Source: Triglochin maritima
Lineage: Eukaryota > Streptophyta > Magnoliopsida > Alismatales > Juncaginaceae
Length of the DNA: 64,000 nt
Direction of reading: 5' to 3'
NCBI GenBank assembly: GCA_963682175.1
Contig: OY821790.1
Coordinates: 2,244,501-2,308,500 of the forward strand
In this document: one piece after another, positions 1-9,923 of the stretch
How positions within the stretch are numbered: the first letter of the stretch is position 1
How the letters are laid out: the number at the start of each line of letters is the position of its first letter
The notes under the pieces: generated by a model
What the model was told of the DNA's origin: nothing
Seen by the model: only the letters and a program-made list of their open reading frames with translations
Databases searched by the model: none
Translations under genes and position numbers: made by a program

Positions 1-488
1 TCTCCCACTCCATATTGTCCAATACATTAGAGAGAAAGCTCAAAACACTCCAAGCCTCAAACCTTCCACACTTTAGTCTTAATTCCCATTCTCACTCAAG
101 TGTACTCAAGATTAGAGAGTGTTGTTCCACTCAAACATTGTCAAAGAAGCAACGATTTTGGTGAAAGCCCGAAGTGTTTCCTCTCGGATTGTGAGAGGAA
201 GAAGGTCAAGCAAGCGAGGGTGTTCGCGGTGCTTGTGTTGTAAAGGCGTTCTCTCCCGGCCCGGAACGGGGAGTGGTTAGTGAAGTCGTGAGCGGAGCTT
301 GCAAGAGAGGACTAGGACCCGGGTGGGGTGCCGAACCTATGTAAAATCTCCCGTCTCCATTGTGGTTTGCATTTGTCTTTCCTTTACTTGCTTGTTTATT
401 TTAAATTCCACTGCACATCTTTGATTGTTAAACAAGTAGGTAATTAGGGTTAAAAGTGATTAGAATTAGAGACCCATACGATCCAACA
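1..488 (+). repeat. Element A 5' LTR, 3' portion
   Basis: The LTR ends in ATCCAACA at 481-488, two bases before the PBS. Part of it (about 170-330) matches the reverse complement of 3600-3870 in element B: both share TCTCGGATTGTGAGA, GCGAGGGTGTTCGC and GAGAGGACTAGGA. This shows A and B belong to related LTR families. The 5' end is outside the window. Confidence 0.75.
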
Positions 489-490
489 AT

Positions 491-502
491 TGGTATCAGA
501 GC
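491..502 (+). promoter_or_regulatory. Primer-binding site of element A (initiator-Met tRNA type)
   Basis: TGGTATCAGAGC, the standard plant Ty1/copia PBS, lies two bases after the LTR end. Confidence 0.9.
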
Positions 503-543
503 CTTGTGAGCTAAATTTCATTACTTAACCGTAATTTTTAGCA

Positions 544-2186
544 ATGGCTAGCACATCTAATCATGTAGAGGGTTTATGCACAATTAGGTATCCTTTGCTT
601 AATGGGTCTAATTATGATTATTGGAAGAATATGATGAAAATATTCCTAATATCTAATGACCTCAAGTATTGGATGTTTCTTCAAAATCCATACACACCCC
701 CAAATGAAGATGAATTAGATTCACTTACTAGGCCCAAAATGAAAGAAATTGAGATGAACTCAAAAATCATGAACATTCTTTATTGTGGCCTTAATGAGGG
801 TGAATACAATAGAATTAGGGGTTGTGAAAGTGCATATGAAATATGGCATAGACTACAAATGCATCATGAGGGGGATATCAAAACTAAGGAAACCCGTATT
901 AGTCTCCTCATGCATAAATATGAGATTTTTCTATGCAAATCGGTGAAAACATAAACGAAATGAACACTTGCTTCACCGATATTACTAACTCTCTTTTGGT
1001 TCTTGGAAGAAAAATCAATGAAGGAGAGATGACACAAAAATTCCTCCGGTCGCTTAGCATCGATTGGGAAGATAAAGTCACCGCAATTGAAGAGGCACAC
1101 GATCTTTCAAAATTAAAGATGGAGGAACTTGTTGGAAACTTGATGGCTTATGAACTTCAAATCAACAATTGAAAGGAGAAGGAAGCTTCAAAGAACAAAC
1201 CCTTCTTGTCATTACATTCAAATGTTGAGCAACCAAGGAGGAGTGAAGAAGATGAGGACATTGAAGTCCTAGCCAAAGACTTCTTCAAATACCTCAAGAA
1301 GGATAAGGGAGAAAAGAATGAAAGAAGAGGTAGAAGAAGTGAGAAAAGAGAAAAAGAAAAGGAGAAGGAGGAGAGCGAAAATGAGAGAAGAGAAAAGGGA
1401 GAAGAAAAAGGAGAGAAGGGAGAGGAGAAGAGAAAAGGAGAAGAGCAAGAGAAGAGAAAGGAAGGAGGAAGCTCACAAGGCTACATGGGATGATTCTTCA
1501 TCACCATCATCATCATCATCTTCCTTGCAAAGTAGAAGAGAGGTGGCTCACTCAATCTTCATGACTATTGAAGATGATCAAAGTGAGGTAGACTCTAACT
1601 CTTGTTCTAATAAATCATGCTCAACTAACTCTTATTATAGTGATAGCTCACATTCTAGTGCAAATCATGAAACATATACACATGATGAGCTTCAAAATGC
1701 ATTCCATGACTTAGTTAAATAATACGAGATCATTTGTGAAAAGAACAAAAGTGCTAGAAAGCTAATCAAAAATCTCCAAAGCCAAATTGAATCTTTCAAG
1801 CATGAGAAAAATGAGGAGCTTGCTAGACTTGAAAACAATGCATTAACTCTTGATAGTCTAAAAGCTACACCTATTGATAGTGAACTAGATCTTAAGGCAT
1901 CAAATGCACAATTAAGAAAAGATCTAGAAAAACTCACTAATGGAACCAAGATGCTTGACATGCTTTAGGTAGTCAAAGACAATCACTAGATAAACATGGC
2001 TTATGATACAATGACAAATTGAAAAACCATGTATCTCATACTACACTAAATGGCAAGCATGTGGTTATTAATCATAGTTCTTCAAGTGTGTTGGCTCCTA
2101 AAATCAAAATGGTTTGGGTTCCCAAAGCTAACATTCAAGGACCCAAAGTGGTTTGGGTACCTAAATCTACACTTGTAGGTGCTTGA
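544..2186 (+). pseudogene. Gag polyprotein of element A (broken)
   Basis: The start is ATG at 544. Residues 1-130 have the copia Gag N-terminus (NGSNYDYWKNMMKIFL). A frameshift near 930-950 moves the UBN2-type capsid region into the frame that reads 933-1172 (CFTDITNSLLVLGR, KFLRSLSIDWEDKVTAI, ELVGNLMAYE). From about 1206 the frame changes again, through a purine-rich expansion (1306-1480) at the place where Sirevirus Gag normally has its CCHC zinc knuckle, which I cannot find. Past it come KATWDDSS with a Ser run, DELQNAFHDLVK, a stop (TAA) at 1720-1722, a coiled-coil-like stretch to about 1967, and a VWVPK repeat just before the final stop. The repeated VWVPK is typical of the Gag-protease junction in this lineage. 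The copy is non-functional: at least two frameshifts and several stops. Confidence 0.8.
1306..1480 (+). repeat. Purine-rich (GA/GGA) low-complexity tract inside gag
   Basis: Nearly every base on the + strand is A or G for about 175 bp, as irregular GAGAAG/GGAGAA units. It reads as Lys/Glu/Arg-rich low complexity in two frames, so long ORFs here are uninformative. It occupies the place where the zinc knuckle is expected. Confidence 0.85.
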
Positions 2187-2814
2187 AGAGGAGATCGGTG
2201 GTGCCCGGGCAAGCTTAAGAGTCGAATTCAAAGCCGGTTGCATCACCGAATGGAGATTGGAACCAATTCAAAGCTTCAAAGTGAGTATAAATTTCTTATC
2301 CTCTAAATTTTTGAATAAATTGGTTATAGTCTAGGTTATAATATGCTTAATTGACATATCATATATTGATTCAGTGCATATCTTTAAGTTTGAATCACAT
2401 CCTTTGCCTAAGTGTCAAATTTATAAATGAATGTCAAAAAGGGGAAATGAATACATCACATGCTATATTGTAATATTTACTTGATGTTAATAGGGTAGAA
2501 TTAAGAATTGAACTTAATCGAAAAATCATATTCATATCGATAGGGGGAGCTTAATGAATATCATTTTCTTAGAGTAATGAAGTGCAAATTTTAGGGGGAG
2601 CAACTTCATTACAAGACATCCAATTCAATGCTTAAATCTTGTAATTTTTTGATGGATGTCAAAGGGGGAGAGATAATTAAGGGGGTAACTTGAAATTTGA
2701 TTATAATTGAACAAAAACTATGCACATCCTTAGGGGGAGCATTTATATGCATAGTTTACATCTAAAATTTTCAAGTATTAAGATATAGGTTGCCATCATC
2801 AAAAATGGGGAGAT
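2187..2814 (+). promoter_or_regulatory. Element A 3' non-coding region with multiple polypurine tracts
   Basis: No ORF of note. G-rich purine tracts of the form (A)GGGGGAGC occur near 2543, 2590, 2664 and 2731, and the last (AAAAATGGGGAGA, 2801-2813) abuts the 3' LTR. A multiplied PPT before the 3' LTR is a known Sirevirus feature. The last tract is the likely plus-strand primer; the role of the others is unknown. Confidence 0.7.
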
Positions 2815-3466
2815 TGTTGTCTTTTTGGCCTTAATCTATTTTTTGATGATTTAATCAACCTAATCTTAATTGTGATCATGTAGAGTAGCACATATATTGC
2901 ATTGCATATATTTTGCTTCGTGCTAACCTCTACAGGGTGATCAAGACTCAAGGAAGAAAGGAAATCAAGTTAATTTGAAGACATGTAATCAAGCTAATTT
3001 GAAGACATGTAATTTGCGTTTTCTTTGAATCTTAGGAATTTTGTGTAATTGAGCATACTTGAGCTAAAATCAACTGAAGCATACACTAGGTTCCCTGTAG
3101 AAGTCACACACAAAATTTCATATAATTTGAACTTCAATAGATCACTCAAACTTAGACCGGAAAACACTAAACACTTAACATGAACTGTCTGCCCACATTC
3201 GGTCGACCAATACAGACCATTCGGTCGACAAAGTGATCAATTTTCTAGTTAGTGTTTTCTACCATCCGTTCGGTCGACCGTCCAGACCTTTTCGGTCGAC
3301 CGTATAACACAAATTTCGACCGTTAGAATTGTCGTATTATATCAACGGTCGTATTCGTATTATTCACCAATACCCCAAAATACAAATTGCCTATCGGTCG
3401 ACCGTGGACTTGTTTCGGTCGACCGAACATAATTGTCTCCATAGAGTGAAACTACCAGGAGGTTTC
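2815..3466 (+). repeat. Element A 3' LTR, truncated
   Basis: It starts TGTTGTC right after the PPT. Six copies of the palindrome CGGTCGACCG or a one-sided version of it lie at about 3200-3430. The R-U5 part seen at 1-488 is missing: the sequence stops near 3466, just before a 14-base match to the start of another copia LTR and then element B. Confidence 0.7.
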
Positions 3467-3997
3467 TGAAAGGAATGTGTGTAGGATCTACTAGCCCCTA
3501 AACTTAGTCTAAAGGGGGGGTGAATAGACTAATTAAGGTTTTTAAAGGAACTATGCCAAATTAAAAGATAAGACAATAAATATGAAAGAGAGAACAACAA
3601 ACCACAACTCCGGATGTATAGAGGTTTGGATCCAACCACCGGATCCTAGTCCTCTCTTACGAATTGCTCTTACTCGAGCAACTTCGTGTCCTTCACTAAT
3701 CTAATATCCCTTGCGTGCCGAGATCACGCCTTTACACCACAAGCTTTGCGAACACCCTCGCCTGGCTTGGACCACCTTCTCACAATCCGAGAAGAGCTTC
3801 ACTCCGGAAGCTTTGTACAACTCTTGAAGACTAATACTTCAGCAACTAATCTTGAGCACTTGAAATGAATGATGCAATCAAAGGATGGTGATTTCAAATG
3901 AGAAGATGTGAGCACAAGTGTTTAGAGCAATTTGAGAGTATTAATGAGATTTGAGCATAGAGAAAGATTATGTGATCTTGTAGAAGTGTTCTCAGCT

Positions 3998-4006
3998 CTA
4001 TTTATA
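3998..4006 (-). promoter_or_regulatory. TATA box of element B LTR
   Basis: CTATTTATA on the + strand, so TATAAATAG on the - strand, placed between the palindromic U3 and the U5-like end. No USE motif (GTCCCACATCG) is seen upstream, unlike the Athila-type LTRs in this window. Confidence 0.6.
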
Positions 4007-4089
4007 AGCTTTAAACTACTTCTAGCCATTGGAATTGAAAAGGTGAAAAGATGTGCAAGAAAACACAAGTCAGGAGGTGACAAGACACA

Positions 4090-4935
4090 TTTCAGGACAC
4101 AAATGGTCGACCGGATCGTGTAACACGGTCGACCAAAAATGCAACAGTGCAAGGCTCGGTCGAGCGAAGATGCAAACAGTCGATCCAATTTGGCTAGAAC
4201 TTAAGTGATCGGTCGAACGGTTTGGAACACCTATTTGACCGAAAATGACCAGTAGGACTGGATCTGGAAAAGATATAAGTATCAGTCGACAGTGAGTAGA
4301 GTTTCGGTCGACCGGTTGTCGTGTTTGATTTTAGACAGGATTAAAACAAATGCAATCGGTCGAACAGAATGAGTTTATGGTTCGACCGAAAATGCCTAGT
4401 AAGAATGGGTCTGGGAAGTTTTCAAGACACGGTCGTCCGTTAAGGAACTTTCGGTCGACCGGAAGATCAAATCCAAAAGGGAGTTAGTTGAGAAATGTGT
4501 ATACGACCGTGGAGTATACGACAAGTATAACAGTCATATTTAATACAAATACGAAGATACAATCGGTCGAACAAATACAAAGTTTCGGTCGACCGAAGGT
4601 CTCACTAACTGGACACGTGTCGACAATTGATAGGTTGAAGCATTTGTATAGGATAAACTAATTCCTAGCACTCGACAAGGTGAGACGGTCGAACAAAACA
4701 AGTGTTTCGGTCGACCAATTTCAGACAGTCAAAGAGGATTGAAGAAACGGTCGAACAGAAAGTATATGCCGGTCGACCGATTTCAGACAGGCAAACCAAA
4801 TAGAAGGAACGGTCGAACGGGAAATGAATGTTGGTCGACCGTTATGGATAGATTAAGTATCCTGGGAAGGTCTGTTGAAATTCGGTCGAACCAAATGGTT
4901 CTCCCGGTCGACCATTTGAAGCCAGATTTCATGTT
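4090..4935. repeat. Palindrome cluster CGGTCGACCG in U3 of element B
   Basis: More than twenty full or half sites built on CGGTCGACCG in about 850 bp, for example near 4310, 4455, 4585 and 4840. Spacing is irregular. The full site is a perfect 10-bp palindrome (CGG-TCGA-CCG). Being symmetric, it has no orientation. It lies wholly upstream of the TATA box. Confidence 0.8.
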
Positions 4936-5260
4936 CTACAATTCTAATGAGTTTTGATGATTTCCTATTTAAGTCTAAGATAGTTGGAATGTAGTGTGAG
5001 ACTTCTATAGGTATTCTAAGTGTTATGCAATGCAATGAATCAAAGATTTCAAGTGCCAAGTTACATTTGTAACCTAAATACATGGAATTTAAACCTAGCT
5101 ACGCTTCAATCTTCATCTTTAATTCAACTCAAACTTGATTCCTGAAACGTTAGATAATACACGTATATGCAAGAAATGATCTTTTAATTGATACATGTGT
5201 TTATTGATATGTTGATTAATTATCAAAACGGATTAACGATTATTACCCAAAAAGCCAACA

Positions 5261-5410
5261 ATCTCCCCCTTTTTGATGATGACAACTTATCAATCTAAAT
5301 ACATGTTTAAATTTAAATTTTACCATTAACAATCAATATCTAAAGCTCCCCCTATCTTATATCTCCCCCTATCTATAAGCATGTATTTATTTCTCCCCCT
5401 ATGGCATAAT
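5261..5410 (-). promoter_or_regulatory. Multiple polypurine tracts before element B 3' LTR
   Basis: On the - strand, TCAAAAAGGGGGAGAT (5261-5276) abuts the LTR. Further GGGGGAG tracts lie near 5345-5350, 5364-5369 and 5392-5398. This is the same layout as element A. Confidence 0.7.
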
Positions 5411-5625
5411 CAAAAATTCTCATGAGACAATATGATAAACAATTTACACATAATCATGAGATAGAGTAACGGAAGCAAAAATATTAACCCAAAAAGGGAG
5501 AGACAACAATATACCATGCATTCAACTTAGAATCCAAAACAAACATCAAAGGCAACTTCGAAAGCAAATAGTACAATAGGTTCAAAGCAAAATACAACGA
5601 TAAGCAAATGTTTGAAGCAACAACA

Positions 5626-6957
5626 TCATAAACCAAAGTTCAAAGAAAACGACACACGCTCCACAAAACCAACACTAAAGCACCCAAGCCTCTGATCACG
5701 CAGCAGCGAGGAGAGAGAATCAAGAGAAGCTTCAATACGACCGAGCTGAGCAGATGTGGAGGCCTCAAGCACATCTATACGAGCAGTAGAAGACGCCTCA
5801 AGCGCATCAAACCGAGCAGAAGTGGAGGCCTCGAAAGTAGTAACCTGATCAGACAGCTGCTGAAAGTGATGGAGATCAATATAGGTGGAAGCTGACAACT
5901 ACCCTTGAGACCATGCTTCGGAGGCTCCCTCACCCCACCAAGTGCTAGAATCACGAGGGACAGAACGAGGCATCCACCTCGGATCTTCAGATACATCTTC
6001 TTCTTCTTCTTCTTCTTCTTCTTCAGAATTGTCAGCAGAGTCCTCAGCGGAGGAATGAGGTGGAGAAGGAAGAGGAATGAATTTCATTTTGGAAAGGGTG
6101 GTCTTACAGATAGGAAATTTGTAGACCAAAGAGGGAAAAGCATCGACATCGATATTCCATTTTTCAAATAGGACAGAAAGCCACATGGGGTAGGGAAGAT
6201 ACGATCCGCTACGATGACACATGTGTGAGATCATGAAACGAGGCCAATCCACCAAAATTTTCTTATAAATGCAATAGATGCACATAAGAGCCAAATTAGA
6301 TACCTCATTACGGTGACCAAATTTTGGATAGAGGTTGTAAGATACTATTTGGGCAAGAATCCTGGGTAGAGGGTGTAAAAGAGAAGCATTGTGTTTTAAA
6401 CGACCGTTTACCCTAGTAGGAGGAATGACATATAACTCATCAACAATTTTCTCTATATCGAAACCGAGGAGAGCACTTTGAGGATAGTCACGATAAATAT
6501 TTGTTCCCCTCAACTCAAAACCTAGAGTTTCAGACAACAATTCCGGTGTGATCCTATATTCAATCCCATTGATTAAGGTAGTGAGGACATGCCTATGTGG
6601 GACTTTTCTAAGATTGCAATAAAATTGTTCCACGAGAAAAGGATAATATGGTTTAGATGCAAGAATAGTGTGAGAGAAAGTGAGTTTGTTTGCATCTAAA
6701 AAGGATTGTAAAGAGAAGTTTGCAAAGTCGGCTACCTCAACCTTGCGACACGGGATGAGGTTAGCAACCGAGAAGACTTCATCCCACGCCTTTTTAGCGT
6801 CATCATCAACCAAAAAGAAATGAAGCAAATGTTCAACCGGAGGAGCCTTAGTACGAGACGACGAGGGTTGAGAGTCTTGTTTCTTCTTGGTGCGACGCTC
6901 GGTAACCACCTCTGAAGTAGTACGTTTCTTGGATATGGACATCTTTGAGCGACCCAT
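5626..6957 (-). pseudogene. Extra ORF downstream of pol: putative plant transposon protein (Transposase_32-like), one in-frame stop
   Basis: The ORF starts at ATG 6957 and reads 352 residues to a TAG at 5899-5901; the same frame then continues 90 residues to 5626. Residues about 45-270 resemble the 'putative plant transposon protein' domain (NLIPCRKVEVADF, FYCNLR, LSETLGFELRG, ALMCIYCIYKK). After it come an acidic run encoded by a CTT repeat at 5998-6022, then, past the stop, a coiled-coil-like repeat (FDALEASSTARIDVLEAS). It sits between RNase H and the 3' LTR, the place where some Sireviruses carry an env-like or other additional ORF. Function unknown. Assignment rests on motif recall, not a search. 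Confidence 0.65.
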
Positions 6958-7791
6958 AGGAGAAGAGATGTGGGAGACGGCCGGAATGGGTGGAGGAAGG
7001 CATCAAGGTTCGAGAGATGGAAGAAAAATGGGAGTTTGGCAGCCGGAATGGTCGGACGGTCGACCAGAGGGAGAGGGAAAGTGAAGGGCGGCACTAGGGT
7101 TTTAAGAGAGGAGAGGTAAAAGTGAAGAGTAAAGCCTTGTAATTGCCCTAATAAGTTGCTGAAACGACAGAAACGGTCGACCAAAACATGTTCCGGTCGA
7201 CCGGTAGGTTAAAAAAATTTAACCCACAGCCCATGGTCAAATATGGTCGGACGAGAATAGAGAATCAGTCGACCGAAAGAGGAGTTTCAAAAACCGTGGA
7301 AGTACTGTCTCTTTTCGGTCGGACGAAAAAGAGGCGTCGGTCGACCGAAAGAGGGAGTGAAACAAGGAAAGCTGCTGGGTGATTTTTGGTTGGACAAAAG
7401 CACACTTACGGTCGACCGAAACAACACTACGGACGACCAAACTCAAAAATGGTTCGACCGGACACTTAAGTGAACTTAAGTCAGATCAACCATAAGAGCA
7501 ACGGTCGAACGGAGTAGTAAAGGCGGTCGACGAAACACACCAGGGAAAACCAAAATCAACACATCAAGCGAACCGGTCGACCGAACACAATAATGCGGTC
7601 GACCGATGGAGATTTTTTTAAAAATTTACTTGCATAAACAGTAATCCGGTCGAACGAGACTTCATTTCGGTTCGACCGAATAAAGTCTGAGAGTGCATAA
7701 TTTTGAAAAACACTAAAAAAAATCCGCAAAAACTTGAAAAGAAACCTCAACCAAGTAGCAAAATTCAAAAAAGAAGCATGATATTTCCAAG
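6958..7791 (-). other. Spacer between pol and extra ORF of element B
   Basis: No credible coding. About 7050-7690 holds a second cluster of CGGTCGACCG and half-palindromes, the same motif as in the LTR, so the motif is not confined to the LTR in this element. It might serve as an internal promoter for the extra ORF; that is inference. Confidence 0.55.
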
Positions 7792-9684
7792 TTATACGTC
7801 ATTTAAATTGCAAATGCCTAGATTTAGCCTTATATGAAAGAATTGATTAGCGTATAAAGGTTTTGTAAAGATCTCCGAAAGTTTATCATTTGTGGGAACA
7901 AATATAAGCTTAATGTCTTCCTTTGTTGCATGATCTCTAAGAAAATGATGTGTAACCTCAATGTGTTTAGTTCGAGAATGCAAGATGGGATTTTTCGAAA
8001 GATTTATTGCACTAGTATTATCACAAAGTATAGGAGTAGTTTGAAACTCAAGTTTCAAGTCTTTGAGGGTTTGCCTCATCCACAAGACTTGCGCACATGC
8101 ACAACCGGCGGCAATGTATTCAACCTCGGTTGTTGACAATGCAACACTATTTTGTTTCTTACTAAACTAAGAGACAAGCAATTTTCCCAAGAATTGGCAA
8201 GTGCCACTAGTACTTTTACGATCTAAAATGCAACCGGCATAGTCGGCGTCGCTATAGGCAACAAGATCAAAAGCCCCAGTCTTGGGGTAAAACAAACCAA
8301 AATCTTGAGATCCTTTGAGATAGCGAAAAATACATTTTAAAGCATTGAAATGAGATTCTTTAGGGGAAGCTTGAAAACGAGCACATAAACACACGAAAAA
8401 CATAATATCCAGACGACTAGCGGTAAGATAAAGCAAGGAGCCGATCATACCTTGAATTTCTTGATATCCACCTCCTTGCCATTTTCATCTTTGTCTAACT
8501 TAGTGCTAGTGCTCATGGGAGTGTTGTGTGGCTTGCTATCTTCAAGACCAAAGCATTTTAGGAGTTCTCTTGTGTACTTTGCTTGGTGTATGAAGTTCCC
8601 ATCTTTAGTTGGCTTAATTTGGAGTCCGAGGAAAAAGTTTAGTTCACCAATTAAGCTCATTTCGAACTCCCCCTGCATAGACTTGGAAAATTCTTTGCAA
8701 AGACGCGGGTTACTTGCACCAAATATTATATTATCAACATAGATTTGTACCACTAGTAAATCATGATCATAAGTTTTAATAAAAAGAGTGGTATTCACTT
8801 TACCCACACAAAAACCTTTGTCGATTAAGAAGTTCTTCAACCGCTCATACCAAGCTCTAGGAGCTTGTTTGAGGCCATAAAGAGACTTCTTAAGTTTAAA
8901 CACATGGTTTGGGTAAGTTTCATTTACAAATCCGGGGGGTTGTGCAACATAAACTTCTTCATTTGTAAAAGCCATTTAGGAAAGCACTTTTAACATCCAT
9001 TTGAAATAATTTTATGTCCATGTAAGATGCATATGCTAATAACATGCGAATGGCTTCCATTCGAGCGACGGGGGCATAAGTTTCATCAAAGTCTATACCC
9101 TCCTCTTGGCGATAGCCTTGAGCAACGAGTCTAGCTTTGTTTCTAATTACATTCTCATCTTCGTCAAGTTTGTTTCGAAAGATCCATTTAGTTCCATTAA
9201 CTGTTTGGTTAGAAGGTTTTTCAACAAGTTCCCATACATCATTTCGAACAAATTGATTTAGCTCTTCATGCATAGCCATTAGCCAAAATTCATCATTACA
9301 TGCTTGTTCTACTTTCTTAGGTTCTAATGTAGAGATAAATGCATAAGAATCACAAACTACATGTGCTTTAGATCGTGTCGTCACACCTTGAGATACATCT
9401 CCAATCACAAAGTCCTTCGAATGATCCTTTCCATAGATCCAATCCTTGGGAAGTTCCTCTTTGTCCTCTTGTGGAGAACTTGGAGTTTCTTGTTGAGACT
9501 CAAGTGTGGCATCTTGTGATGATATATGTCTAATGATGTCCATGCAGTCATCATCAAGAGAGGAGTTATCTACACTTGCCAACTCATCAAAATTGACGTG
9601 TAGAGATTCCTCGACACAACTAGTTCGTTTGTTGTAGACTCTATAAGTTTTACTCCTATCAGAATACCTAAAAAGACGGTCCAA
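7792..9684 (-). pseudogene. RT and RNase H of element B (broken)
   Basis: The - strand reading is split over four frames: 9684-8959 (integrase tail linker, then RVT_2 start with [13 protein letters not shown] and [13 protein letters not shown]), 8975-8445 (RT core, KKSLYGLKQAPRAWYERL), 8448-8167 (IGSLLYLTASRLDI and SDADYAG) and 8139-7792 (RNase H, STTEVEYIAAG, LCDNTSAINLSKNP, HIEVTHHFLRD). The RT active site reads YVDN instead of YVDD, which removes a metal-binding Asp. Each frame break is short and the pieces remain collinear. Protease and integrase core are missing. Confidence 0.85.
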
Positions 9685-9915
9685 TCCTTAGGAAGATCCT
9701 CCATGTCCTCTTGTGGAAAACTTTGAGGCTCTTGATGAGACTTAAGAGGAACATCTTGTGATGATACATGTCTAATAATATCCATGCAATCATCATCAAG
9801 AGAGGAGTTATCTACACAAGCTAACTCGTCAAAGTTAACGTGTAGAGATTCCTCAACACAACTTGTTCGTTTATTGTAGATTCTATATGCTTTACTCCTA
9901 TCGGAATACCCTAAA
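9440..9915 (-). repeat. Diverged tandem duplication of about 230 bp in element B
   Basis: 9440-9670 and 9680-9915 are two direct copies of the segment coding for the integrase-RT linker ([31 protein letters not shown]). They differ at many positions (for example GGAAGTTCCTCTTTGTCC versus GGAAGATCCTCCATGTCC), so this is not a recent slip. Confidence 0.8.
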
Positions 9916-9923
9916 AAGATGGC

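Larger units (their letters stand above)
1..3479 (+). mobile_element. Element A: Sirevirus-like Ty1/copia remnant, internally deleted
   Basis: Seen: LTR end (to 488), initiator-Met PBS (491-502), a broken gag (544-2186), a G-rich 3' non-coding stretch with several polypurine tracts (2543-2813), then the start of a 3' LTR (2815 on). There is no protease, integrase, RT or RNase H between gag and the 3' region, so pol has been deleted. The gag type, the repeated GGGGGAGC tracts and the LTR start TGTTG are typical of Sireviruses; the lineage call is inference. The 3' LTR is cut off near 3466 and followed by element B in the opposite orientation. The left end lies outside the window. Confidence 0.8.
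3480..5260 (-). repeat. Element B 3' LTR
   Basis: On the - strand it runs from TGTTGGCTTT (5260) to GATCCTACA (3480), about 1781 bp, and follows directly after a PPT. It contains a TATA box (3998-4006) and a large cluster of CGGTCGACCG-type palindromes upstream of that box. The U5 end is related to the element A LTR. Confidence 0.8.
3480..9923 (-). mobile_element. Element B: Sirevirus-like Ty1/copia remnant with an extra ORF
   Basis: Read on the - strand from 9915 down: a duplicated integrase/RT linker, RT, RNase H, a palindrome-rich spacer, an extra ORF, multiple PPTs, and a 3' LTR (5260-3480). Gag, protease and most of integrase are absent. The right edge abuts the LTR of element D at 9924, so the 5' half has been lost. 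No target duplication can be verified. Confidence 0.8.

Noticed and set aside
4090..4935. CRISPR-like repeated palindromes
   Set aside because: Spacing is irregular, units vary, spacers are related LTR sequence, and the genome is a plant's.
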